Shown: positions 1 through 5,429, counted from the stretch's first letter. The stretch: DNA of 7,923 nt from RGIG4608 sp045125655 (GCA_045125655.1 JBGVNP010000148.1:1-7923); one strand, 5' to 3'. Program-made: numbers and translations. The notes: generated by a model from the sequence alone, not told the origin.

Positions 1-475
1 TGAATAGTTTGATTTTTTCGAATGCGGTAGCTTGCGCAAACTTCACTCCAAGCTTTGATAATCCCACAAAGTGAACACCGGTTCTTGTTCTGCCTTCGGA
101 AATTTTTATGCCATTTCTATCATATCTATCCAAAAACCCCATTCTTGCTATGTCTGGAAATGTGTTTTTCTTTACAGAATTTATAGTTCCTTTTGATGTT
201 TTTCTTTTGACCTCTTCCACAATGGAATAATAAATGTGAGCATGCTGCTGTAATTTTCCGTTATCATCTCCCACGTGTATTCCGAAGATACTAGCACCGG
301 CTGAATTATAAATGATTTCCACCAAATCGGAGAAATATTGATAAGTAAGTCGATTATGTTGAGAACATTGAAATCCTCTATAATCACTGCAGCTTACTCT
401 TTCGATTATGTAATCAATGAATCTATTGGTTGGAGAAATGTTTTTCAATTGCTGTAAATATTTAAAGTCTTCCAA
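1..475 (-). CDS. Probable type II (IIS-like) restriction endonuclease, N-terminal 158 residues, cut by window edge
   Basis: This frame stays open from 475 to the left edge (158 codons, no stop), follows two methyltransferase genes in the same direction and overlaps the end of the second by 14 bp. I therefore infer it is the restriction endonuclease of the system. The start is taken as TTG at 475-473, because GAGGG at 488-484 lies 8 nt upstream; an in-frame TTG at 481 sits too close to that site, and two in-frame stops lie just upstream. No PD-(D/E)XK, HNH or GIY-YIG signature is visible, so the catalytic part probably lies beyond the edge. Residues 99-150 read like a winged-helix DNA-binding element: a helix (INSVKKNTFPDIARMGFLDR), a basic turn, then the GLSKLGVKFAQA segment, which resembles the LTxxGxxL motif common in type IIS recognition domains. 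I do not recognise the family. It could instead be another accessory gene of the locus, but position and coupling favour the endonuclease. Confidence 0.62.
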   Translation of the reverse strand, partial: MEDFKYLQQLKNISPTNRFIDYIIERVSCSDYRGFQCSQHNRLTYQYFSDLVEIIYNSAGASIFGIHVGDDNGKLQQHAHIYYSIVEEVKRKTSKGTINSVKKNTFPDIARMGFLDRYDRNGIKISEGRTRTGVHFVGLSKLGVKFAQATAFEKIKLF

Positions 476-1241
476 TTTCAATTCCCTCGTTCTTTATTAT
501 TTCAATGTATTGTTCGTTCAATTCACATCCAACAAAACGACGATTTAAGTTTTTAGCTACCCTACTTGTCATCCCTGATCCGCTGAACAAGTCTAAAACC
601 AAAGCACCTTCATCGCTGCTTGCTTTTATGATCCTTTCGATCATTTCATAAGGCTTTACGGTTGGATGGCCTAATGATTTAACCTTGCCATTAATTTTTT
701 CCTTATGACGTTGAGAGGTTATTTCCCATACATCATTGCAAAGTTTTCCGTTTTCGTTTGGGAACCAACGCTTCCCGTTCTTGAGTATTCCTTTTTTAGA
801 TGCATGGGCTATTCTATCGGCAGATGAATACGGTGTCCTTATATCGTCGCAATTGAATACGTAATCATTTGATTTTGTAAAAAATAAAATTGTTTCTTGA
901 GCGTTGACGTATTTTTTTTTGGAACTGCTAAATCCATCTTTTTTGTACCAAGTTATCCAATTGCGGTAATTTATTGACTTGCCTCTTAAATAATTCAGTA
1001 TAATGGCTGAATTATACGCGGTGTTAAACAAATATATCGATGCATTTTTGTTCAGTTTCGGAATAATTGCATCAATCCATCTAAATGTGAATTCCAAGTA
1101 TGATTCTTCATCTTTGAATGAATCCCATTCCCCTTTTTTGAGATTGTAGGGAGGGTCAATTATCGCTAAGTCAATGCTGCCATCTTCTAATTCTTCTAAG
1201 AAATCAAAAACATCAGCATGATAAACCTTATTTAATATCAA
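462..1241 (-). CDS. Beta-class DNA amino-methyltransferase (DPPY type), probable adenine-N6, M1 of a type IIS-like R-M system
   Basis: It should transfer a methyl group from S-adenosylmethionine to an exocyclic amino group, probably adenine N6, in the recognition site, protecting host DNA. Motif order is the beta-class one: catalytic motif IV DPPYN at residues 29-33, a long middle section carrying target recognition, HPTVKP (motif X-like), then the SAM-binding FSGSG at 219-223 near the C-terminus. The protein is 259 residues, normal for the class. I place the start at TTG 1241-1239 because GAGGTGA (1253-1247), complementary to the 16S tail, lies 5 nt upstream; the in-frame GTG at 1250 is part of that site and so is unlikely. 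The start overlaps the end of the upstream methyltransferase by 14 bp. The WEITSQRHKEKINGK segment before HPTVKP is reminiscent, from memory, of MboII-type M1 enzymes; this is not verified. An A9 run in the coding strand (912-920) encodes Lys-Lys-Lys. Confidence 0.9.
   Translation of the reverse strand: MILNKVYHADVFDFLEELEDGSIDLAIIDPPYNLKKGEWDSFKDEESYLEFTFRWIDAIIPKLNKNASIYLFNTAYNSAIILNYLRGKSINYRNWITWYKKDGFSSSKKKYVNAQETILFFTKSNDYVFNCDDIRTPYSSADRIAHASKKGILKNGKRWFPNENGKLCNDVWEITSQRHKEKINGKVKSLGHPTVKPYEMIERIIKASSDEGALVLDLFSGSGMTSRVAKNLNRRFVGCELNEQYIEIIKNEGIEIGRL
484..488 (-). promoter_or_regulatory. Ribosome binding site deciding the TTG start of the endonuclease candidate
   Basis: GAGGG is embedded in the final codons of the DPPY methyltransferase, 8 nt upstream of TTG at 475-473. 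The geometry (site inside the upstream gene, TTG start, 14-bp overlap) repeats that of the M2/M1 junction. It implies translational coupling and modest endonuclease expression. Confidence 0.55.
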
Positions 1242-2076
1242 GCAGCTCACCTCGTTCCACGGTATTTAGCTTTTGATCAATTAACGGTTTATAATTGTCA
1301 TAAAGCTCGTAACCTATATAATTTCTATCCAATTGTTTTGCCACTCTGAGGGTTGTTCCACTGCCGGCAAATGGATCTAAAACCACATCGTTTACACAAC
1401 TAAACATTTTAATGCAACGATAGGGAATTTCTTCTGGCATAATGGCGGAGTGTTTACCGAACCCCAAATCTTTCTTGTTTGGTATTGGAATATCCCAAAT
1501 TTGTTTTGTAAACGTTACCCATTCTTCCTGGGTAATTTCACTTTTTTCTTTAATTTCCTTAGGCGTGTTTTTTGGCGATCCATCCTTTACATAAACGGTT
1601 ATAAATTCCGTGGTGTTTTGTGCATAAAAGTTTCGGGGATAAGGATAACTTCCAAACATTAATTTCTTTGTGGAATTTGTTCTGTTCCATATATACAAAT
1701 CCATTAAATGAAGTTTGGTGCCTTCGAGAATAGAATTTTGAATGTTGCTTTGAATGTCAAATATATCTCGGTTGTAATGGGTTGAGTAGTTCTTTTTTAT
1801 CATTGGTAATAGTGGAACATTGATGCACAATTTTCCGTTTGGCACAAGGACCCTTTCGCACTCTTTCCATACAGTTAAAAGAGCTTGTATATATTCTTGA
1901 AATGTTTGATAAGAACCCAAATCTGACGCATTTGAAGCGGAATGCTTTTCAATTTGATATCCATCTTTAGAATAATCTTTGATGTTAAAGTACGGTGGTG
2001 AAGTGATTATTAAATCAACCGTCGAATTTGGTATTTCGCTCATATTCTCACACGATTTAAAAAAAACACAATTCAT
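1228..2076 (-). CDS. Beta-class DNA amino-methyltransferase (SPPY type), probable cytosine-N4, M2 of the same R-M system
   Basis: This is a 282-residue methyltransferase with motif IV TSPPYFN at residues 25-31 and the SAM-binding DPFAGSG at 234-240, again beta-class order. SPPY is the form usually linked to N4-cytosine methylation, though some SPPY enzymes modify adenine. Beside the DPPY enzyme, it suggests that the two strands of an asymmetric site are modified by separate enzymes, as in MboII-like type IIS systems (inference). The start ATG at 2076-2074 has a strong GGGGAGG (2090-2084) 7 nt upstream. It is the first gene of the minus-strand operon, read from a near-consensus promoter at 2142-2114 that carries an operator-like dyad. 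Being first, it and M1 would be made before the endonuclease. The coding strand has a T8 run at codons 4-6 (2066-2059), a possible slippage site. Confidence 0.9.
   Translation of the reverse strand: MNCVFFKSCENMSEIPNSTVDLIITSPPYFNIKDYSKDGYQIEKHSASNASDLGSYQTFQEYIQALLTVWKECERVLVPNGKLCINVPLLPMIKKNYSTHYNRDIFDIQSNIQNSILEGTKLHLMDLYIWNRTNSTKKLMFGSYPYPRNFYAQNTTEFITVYVKDGSPKNTPKEIKEKSEITQEEWVTFTKQIWDIPIPNKKDLGFGKHSAIMPEEIPYRCIKMFSCVNDVVLDPFAGSGTTLRVAKQLDRNYIGYELYDNYKPLIDQKLNTVERGELLDIK
1247..1253 (-). promoter_or_regulatory. Ribosome binding site deciding the TTG start of M1
   Basis: GAGGTGA matches the anti-Shine-Dalgarno of 16S rRNA over seven bases and lies inside the last codons of the upstream methyltransferase. 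It is 5 nt from TTG at 1241. It overlaps the alternative GTG at 1250, which argues against that GTG being the initiator. Confidence 0.65.
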
Positions 2077-2091
2077 TTTATTGCCTCCCCA

Positions 2092-2107
2092 AAAGCAAGC
2101 TTGCTTT
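2092..2107. repeat. 16-bp perfect palindrome at the 5' end of the methyltransferase transcript
   Basis: AAAGCAAGCTTGCTTT reads the same on both strands. It begins about 7 nt downstream of the minus-strand -10 box (2119-2114), so it should fall at the very 5' end of the operon mRNA, just before the GGGGAGG ribosome binding site. In RNA it could fold into a 6-bp stem with a 4-nt loop. In DNA it could be a second protein site over the start point. It differs in sequence from the ACGCA/TGCGT dyads. Confidence 0.6.
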
Positions 2108-2113
2108 CATTCC

Positions 2114-2142
2114 ATTATAACGCAAATGCGTAGCATTGTCAA
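2114..2142 (-). promoter_or_regulatory. Sigma-A-like promoter of the restriction-modification operon
   Basis: On the minus strand, TTGACA (2142-2137) is followed by a 17-bp spacer and TATAAT (2119-2114), an exact consensus match in both boxes and spacing. Transcription should start near 2107, giving a leader of about 30 nt before the SPPY methyltransferase. The spacer contains the dyad ACGCA-AA-TGCGT, flush against the -10 box. A bound repressor there would block polymerase. The strong promoter fits a gene that must be expressed quickly but held in check by the divergent regulator. Confidence 0.85.
2120..2131. promoter_or_regulatory. Operator-like dyad O1 in the methyltransferase promoter spacer
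   Basis: ACGCA-AA-TGCGT is a perfect 5-bp inverted repeat with a 2-bp centre. The same core (CGCAAATGCGTA) recurs exactly at 2165-2176. Size and symmetry suit a dimer of an HTH_3 (Xre-type) protein such as the adjacent regulator. Binding is inferred from placement and repetition. Confidence 0.7.
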
Positions 2143-2144
2143 CT

Positions 2145-2153
2145 CGTTTGCGT
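2145..2153. promoter_or_regulatory. Operator-like half site O2
   Basis: CGTTTGCGT carries the inverted half-site TTTGCGT of the two full dyads (the complement reads ACGCAAA). It sits between them, just upstream of the methyltransferase -35 box. It could serve as a weaker or cooperative site. It is a half site only, so less certain than O1 and O3. Confidence 0.4.
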
Positions 2154-2183
2154 TTTATAATTTGCGCAAATGCGTATTATAAT
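2154..2183 (+). promoter_or_regulatory. Promoter of the HTH regulator gene
   Basis: TATAAT at 2178-2183 is a perfect -10 box, about 30 nt upstream of the ATG at 2215. The best -35 candidate is the poor TTTATA (2154-2159, 18-bp spacing), so this promoter looks weaker than the opposing one. A second TATAAT lies at 2156-2161, with a TTGTCA only 14 bp upstream of it (2136-2141). I consider that one less likely because of the short spacer. Confidence 0.6.
2164..2175. promoter_or_regulatory. Operator-like dyad O3 in the regulator promoter spacer
   Basis: GCGCA-AA-TGCGT matches O1 in 11 of 12 bases and lies 2 bp upstream of the plus-strand TATAAT box of the regulator gene. A perfect 12-bp palindrome, ATTTGCGCAAAT (2160-2171), overlaps it on the left. 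Occupancy here would be expected to autorepress the regulator, unless the protein acts as an activator for the poor -35. Confidence 0.65.
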
Positions 2184-2214
2184 AGAAATAAATAGTATCG
2201 GAGAGGAAGCGAAT

Positions 2215-2514
2215 ATGGATATAAATAAAAAAATTATAGATTTGTGTAATTCGCGCGGATGGTCAATATATGAGCTTTCCTTGCAATCAGGAATAACTCA
2301 ATCCACATTGAATTCGATGCTGCATAGAGGAAATCCGCCCAAAATAGAAAATTTACAATGCATTTGCGAAGCATTTGGCATATCTCTTGCTCAATTTTTC
2401 ACGAATGGCGAGGAAGCTGAATTGTTAAGCGAAGACGAAAGAAAGCTTGTATCTTTATTTAGGAAAATGCCTGATAAAAAGCGACAGGCGGTTTTGGATT
2501 TGATAGATAGATAA
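2215..2514 (+). CDS. Xre/HTH_3-family regulator, probable controller of the R-M locus
   Basis: A 99-residue DNA-binding protein. A helix-turn-helix spans about residues 16-38 (SIYELSLQSGITQSTLNSML), followed by IENLQCICEAFGISLAQFF, the usual fourth and fifth helices of the Xre fold. A short C-terminal section (71-99, LSEDERKLVSLFRKMPDKKRQAVLDLI) is common in Firmicute Xre regulators and probably helps dimerisation. The start at 2215 is chosen because GGAGAGG (2200-2206) is 8 nt upstream; an upstream in-frame ATG at 2170 lies inside the operator and upstream of the -10 box. It is divergent from the methyltransferase operon with three repeated dyad or half-dyad sites between. This suggests it represses the operon and itself, delaying or balancing the system. 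It resembles controller (C) proteins in size and fold, but it is not placed next to the endonuclease gene as typical C genes are. Confidence 0.85.
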   Translation: MDINKKIIDLCNSRGWSIYELSLQSGITQSTLNSMLHRGNPPKIENLQCICEAFGISLAQFFTNGEEAELLSEDERKLVSLFRKMPDKKRQAVLDLIDR

Positions 2515-2574
2515 TAAAAAATGAGCCCCCCGTTGATGGAGGTCTCGGTTTAACATTGAATAATGCTTTGGGTA

Positions 2575-2615
2575 ACAAAAAAGAGTAGCACATCATGCTA
2601 CTCTTTCTTTTTTAT
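2575..2615. terminator. Bidirectional rho-independent terminator
   Basis: A perfect 11-bp stem (AAAGAGTAGCA at 2580-2590 with TGCTACTCTTT at 2596-2606) encloses a 5-nt loop and is followed by CTTTTTTATTT on the plus strand. On the minus strand it is followed by T's from the A-run at 2577-2582. It can stop both the regulator transcript from the left and the membrane-protein gene that ends at 2616 from the right. Confidence 0.9.
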
Positions 2616-3605
2616 TTACCAACCGGAATTGTTGTAATTGCTATTGTCGTAATTTCCGTTGTTGTAGTTGTTCTGGCTGCTGCCATTGTAGCTTCCGTCG
2701 TCCTCTTGCTTTTTGGGACGGTTTTTGAGCGCCTTAACAATAAGAACAACTGCTATGACGATAAGAATAACTGCAAAGATAACGCTGAACCAATCAAAAT
2801 ACTTGGGCAATATCTCGTCCGCGTCCTCAACCACGACAATAACGGGAATTCCCGTTGCCTTGGTGAAGTCCTTGAGTGCCGCATCGACCGTGCTTGGTGT
2901 AATGTCCATGTCGGTCTTGTTTACAAGACGTGAATCAAAGTCCTTGTAATCGTGCTTGCAGGTAAGGTTATTGTCGAGATGGAGCGCAGTTACGTGCTGC
3001 TCCATTTTTCTCATAACGGCTGCAATACCCGAGTCAAGAGAATATTTATAAGAGCCTGAATTTATTGCGGATGATTCAATGGCATTGCCGAATTTCGTTC
3101 CGCGCGCTCCAAACATCAGGTTGATTTCATAATCGATGTTATCGCCGAGCCATGCAATATAAGCGTAGTCGTAGTATTCAACGTCCTCAACGGCGAACAC
3201 AATAACAAGACCGTCCTCGTAGTCCCCAAGCTCTCCGAAATACTCGGCATACTGCTCGTTTGCATAATCCTGATAAGTGTTTTCGTCGTAGTATACCTCT
3301 CCGCCCGTGGTTATAGAGCCGAATGCGGAGCCGAATACGCTCAAAAGCATTATGCCCGCAAAGAGCAAAATTATAATGGGCGCCATCATCAAGCCCAGCA
3401 TACCGCCAAGGCATCCGCCACCTCCATAGTAACGGCGAGGTCCGAAAAACCAACCGCCATGAAAACGCGGTCCGTAATGATGATGGTGATATCCACCGCC
3501 AAATCCTCGACCGCCTCCGCCGAAGCTACCGCCTCCGCCGCCAAAGCCTCCGCCAAATCCGCGGCCACCGCCGCCTCCTCTTGATCCTCCTCCGGGTCCC
3601 GGCAT
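2616..3605 (-). CDS. Two-pass membrane protein with Gly-rich N-terminus and TPM-like extracytoplasmic domain
   Basis: A 329-residue protein. Residues 1-66 are almost entirely Gly, Arg, Phe and Ser with a His/Tyr patch (YHHHHYG, 39-45). Residues 68-97 form a first membrane segment, 98-268 an acidic, Tyr-rich domain, 270-292 a second membrane segment, and 300-329 an Asn/Tyr/Ser-rich tail. The ectodomain has two hydrophobic-acidic strands, GLVIVFAVED (132-141) and GIPVIVVVED (252-261), the latter after a DFTKATG turn as seen in TPM-domain proteins of Clostridia. I therefore call it TPM-like with moderate confidence; function is unknown, and membrane-protein quality control or envelope association are possibilities. 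The start ATG has GAGG 8 nt upstream (3617-3614). The gene is monocistronic, with its own promoter and terminator, and appears unrelated to its neighbours on either side. Confidence 0.78.
   Translation of the reverse strand: MPGPGGGSRGGGGGRGFGGGFGGGGGSFGGGGRGFGGGYHHHHYGPRFHGGWFFGPRRYYGGGGCLGGMLGLMMAPIIILLFAGIMLLSVFGSAFGSITTGGEVYYDENTYQDYANEQYAEYFGELGDYEDGLVIVFAVEDVEYYDYAYIAWLGDNIDYEINLMFGARGTKFGNAIESSAINSGSYKYSLDSGIAAVMRKMEQHVTALHLDNNLTCKHDYKDFDSRLVNKTDMDITPSTVDAALKDFTKATGIPVIVVVEDADEILPKYFDWFSVIFAVILIVIAVVLIVKALKNRPKKQEDDGSYNGSSQNNYNNGNYDNSNYNNSGW
3480..3602. repeat. GCC/TCC-rich low-complexity tract
   Basis: On the plus strand the stretch is dominated by CCGCC, CCTCC and GCCAAA units (GGC, GGA and GGG glycine codons on the minus strand). 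It encodes the Gly-rich N-terminus of the membrane protein. It is far richer in G+C than its surroundings and offers scope for length variation by slippage. Confidence 0.7.
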
Positions 3606-3649
3606 AATTTTATCCTCACTTTCGTGTTTAATTTCGTTTTCACAATTAT

Positions 3650-3677
3650 ATTATACACTTTTTTCGAGACATTTCAA
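3650..3677 (-). promoter_or_regulatory. Promoter of the TPM-like membrane protein gene
   Basis: On the minus strand, TTGAAA (3677-3672) and TATAAT (3655-3650) are separated by 16 bp. The start point would be about 35-40 nt upstream of the ATG at 3605. A second overlapping TATAAT (3650-3645) is also present, but its spacing is poor (21 bp). Confidence 0.6.
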
Positions 3678-3747
3678 TACTTATGACTGATTTTTGTAAA
3701 AGAGTTCGAAGTAGGTATCGCGTGTGTGAGTCTGATTTTGTTATATT

Positions 3748-3777
3748 TTGTCAAGTTTTTTTGGCGAATTATATAAT
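3748..3777 (+). promoter_or_regulatory. Possible upstream promoter of the polysaccharide operon
   Basis: TTGTCA (3748-3753) and TATAAT (3772-3777) with an 18-bp spacer lie in very AT-rich DNA on the plus strand. The AT-rich repeats (ATATAATAATATAATAAA) make the -10 match easy to get by chance, so this is a secondary candidate. Confidence 0.35.
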
Positions 3778-3803
3778 AATATAATAAATATTACACAAGT
3801 CTA

Positions 3804-3833
3804 TTGACTCATCTGTGACTTTTATGGTATAAT
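3804..3833 (+). promoter_or_regulatory. Main promoter of the polysaccharide operon
   Basis: TTGACT (3804-3809), an 18-bp spacer and TATAAT (3828-3833) with an extended -10 TG at 3825-3826 (TGGTATAAT). Transcription should begin near 3840, leaving a leader of about 155 nt before the first gene. Confidence 0.75.
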
Positions 3834-3839
3834 ATTTGT

Positions 3840-3994
3840 GTATATATTATTGCGACAGGGCTTGACCTTGTAAGCCTTAGCGCATCATCAACGCATATTC
3901 CCCATGACGATAACGACATTACCTTGATAAGAGCCGTTGTGTCAAAAAATAAAAATACGCGGCGCGATCTTTGCCGCGCAAAAGAAGAGGATAT
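3840..3994 (+). other. Untranslated leader of the polysaccharide operon with hairpins and an overlapping open frame
   Basis: The leader is much less AT-rich than the promoter zone. It has a weak 7-bp stem at 3857-3878 (GGCTT/AAGCC core, loop 3864-3871) and a stronger CGCGGC/GCCGCG stem at 3958-3978 with a 9-nt loop, ending 6 nt before the ribosome binding site region. No T-run follows, so it is not a simple terminator. A frame with no stop from about 3817 to the TGA at 3996-3998 overlaps the first gene's ATG (ATGA). It has no ATG and no convincing ribosome binding site; GTG 3939 would give a 19-residue peptide. It could be a translationally coupled leader peptide, remnant coding DNA or chance. 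No known riboswitch was recognised. Confidence 0.45.
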
Positions 3995-5398
3995 ATGAAG
4001 AATAATTTCAAAAAACAGTTGGCATTACGCGGATCAAAATTTTTGAACGTTGCTATCATATCGGCACTCATTTGTGCTTGCTGGGAGCTTTATTATATTC
4101 CCAGATTCAAGCTTGACAGCCAGTTCCCGATAACCGTAGCAATCGGCTTGACGTATGCAATAATATTTGTGCTTCTTTGCCGTGTATACGGTGTATTTGA
4201 GGTCGGCGCGCTCAGAATCACGCAGCTTATATATTCGCAGTCGCTGTCGCTTTTGCTGGTGGATCTGCTGTTCTATATTATAATGACGGTTGCGTCCCTT
4301 GAAACACTGAATCCCGTTCCGCTGATATGCACGGTGATAATTCAGCTCTTGTGGACGGTGCTTTGGAGCATTATGGTAAACAAGCTTTATTTCGTCATAA
4401 GCCCTCCGAGAAAGACGGCGATCATATATCATCATAAATCGGAGCTTCGCAAGCTTGAGGAGATCAAGCATTTCAGCGCAAAATTTCACGTTATAAAGCA
4501 TATTCACGAGACAAATGACGTCTCGGCTATAATCAATGAGCTTGACGGAGTAGAGGTTATTTTTGTAACACGACTTGATCTTCCCACGCGAGACGCGTTG
4601 CTTAAATATTGCGTTGGGCATTCCATTCAGTGTTATATCATGCCACGCGTAGGAGACGTGCTTCTCGGCGGTGCGGACAATATGCATACCTTCAGTATTC
4701 CTTTTATGAGAGTGCAGAGATCCAGCCCCAAGATAGAGTATTTGTTTGTCAAGCGAGCGTTTGATATATTCGCATCCTTGCTTGCAATTATATTGACAAG
4801 CCCTATCATGCTTGTAACGGCGCTTGCTATAAAGCTTTACGATCGCGGTCCCGTATTTTATAAGCAGGTAAGACTGACGAGAGGTCATAAGCGCTTTAAC
4901 GTTCTTAAATTCCGCAGCATGCGGACGGACGCGGAAAAGGACGGTGTTGCAAGACTGTCCACCGAGCATGATGACAGAATAACGCCCGTCGGCAAGATAA
5001 TAAGAAAAGTGAGAATAGACGAGCTTCCGCAGCTGTTTAACATACTTGCGGGAGATATGACGATAGTCGGTCCCCGTCCCGAGCGTCCCGAAATAGCCGA
5101 GCAATATGAAAAGGACATTCCGTCCTTCGGCTTAAGACTCCAGGTTAAGGCAGGACTTACCGGATATGCTCAGGTTTACGGCAGGTATAACACCGAGCCT
5201 TACGATAAGCTCAAAATGGACCTTATGTACATAAACAATATGTCCATGTGGGAGGACCTGCACTTGATGTTTGCAACCATCAAGATACTGTTCATGGCCG
5301 AAAGCACGGAAGGAATCGCGGACGGACAATTGACCGCCACGTATTTTGAGGAAGAGCCTGAGCAGGAAGAGCAAGAAAAGGAAAATCAGAACGTATAA
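3995..5398 (+). CDS. Polyprenyl-phosphate sugar-1-phosphate transferase (WbaP/CpsE-like initiating transferase)
   Basis: Starts surface polysaccharide repeat-unit assembly by transferring a sugar-1-phosphate from a nucleotide sugar to undecaprenyl phosphate at the inner face of the membrane. The 467 residues show the family plan. About four hydrophobic segments lie between residues 16 and 135, followed by a soluble CoA-binding-like domain (about 140-240). The hairpin YLFVKRAFDIFASLLAIILTS (249-269) leads into the catalytic domain with KFRSM (305-309), RITPVG (328-333), the Asp-Glu catalytic pair in RIDELPQL (342-343), VGPRPERP (358-365) and GLTGYAQVYGR (387-397). The start at ATG 3995 is supported by GAGG at 3987-3990; the in-frame TTG at 3971 has no such site, although the 4-nt spacing is short. 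The sugar (for example galactose, glucose or an N-acetylated sugar) cannot be told. It is the first gene of the rightward operon. Confidence 0.92.
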   Translation: MKNNFKKQLALRGSKFLNVAIISALICACWELYYIPRFKLDSQFPITVAIGLTYAIIFVLLCRVYGVFEVGALRITQLIYSQSLSLLLVDLLFYIIMTVASLETLNPVPLICTVIIQLLWTVLWSIMVNKLYFVISPPRKTAIIYHHKSELRKLEEIKHFSAKFHVIKHIHETNDVSAIINELDGVEVIFVTRLDLPTRDALLKYCVGHSIQCYIMPRVGDVLLGGADNMHTFSIPFMRVQRSSPKIEYLFVKRAFDIFASLLAIILTSPIMLVTALAIKLYDRGPVFYKQVRLTRGHKRFNVLKFRSMRTDAEKDGVARLSTEHDDRITPVGKIIRKVRIDELPQLFNILAGDMTIVGPRPERPEIAEQYEKDIPSFGLRLQVKAGLTGYAQVYGRYNTEPYDKLKMDLMYINNMSMWEDLHLMFATIKILFMAESTEGIADGQLTATYFEEEPEQEEQEKENQNV

Positions 5399-5429
5399 TG
5401 TCAAATTTAAAATTCGGAGGCGATATGAC

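Noticed and set aside
181..387. 68-residue minus-strand frame starting with ATG
   Set aside because: It lies inside the longer open frame 475-1, which has a ribosome binding site, operon position and winged-helix-like content. The short frame looks like an out-of-frame shadow.
2121..2176. Repeated CGCAAATGCGTA units as a CRISPR-like array
   Set aside because: Only two full copies of 12 bp and one half copy, placed in promoter spacers. There is no regular repeat-spacer pattern, and operators explain them better.
2170..2214. Upstream in-frame ATG (2170) as start of the HTH regulator
   Set aside because: It falls within the operator and upstream of the -10 box at 2178, with no ribosome site. 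ATG 2215 has GGAGAGG at proper distance.
2523..2548. Possible hairpin GAGCCCCCC with GGAGGTCTC as an extra terminator
   Set aside because: Two mismatches in nine pairs and no good T-run. The 11-bp perfect hairpin just downstream is a sufficient terminator.
2595..2933. 112-residue plus-strand hydrophobic frame
   Set aside because: It is antisense to the second membrane segment and Asn-rich tail of the membrane protein, starts inside the terminator hairpin and lacks a ribosome site.
3958..3978. CGCGGC hairpin as a rho-independent terminator
   Set aside because: It is followed by AAAAGAAGAGG rather than a T-run and lies just before a start codon. At most it affects translation.
4034..5104. Long 356-residue minus-strand frame opposite the sugar transferase
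   Set aside because: The plus-strand protein has all the family motifs in order. The antisense product is Tyr/Arg/Lys-rich with no recognisable domain and no ribosome site noted, so it is a shadow of codon bias.
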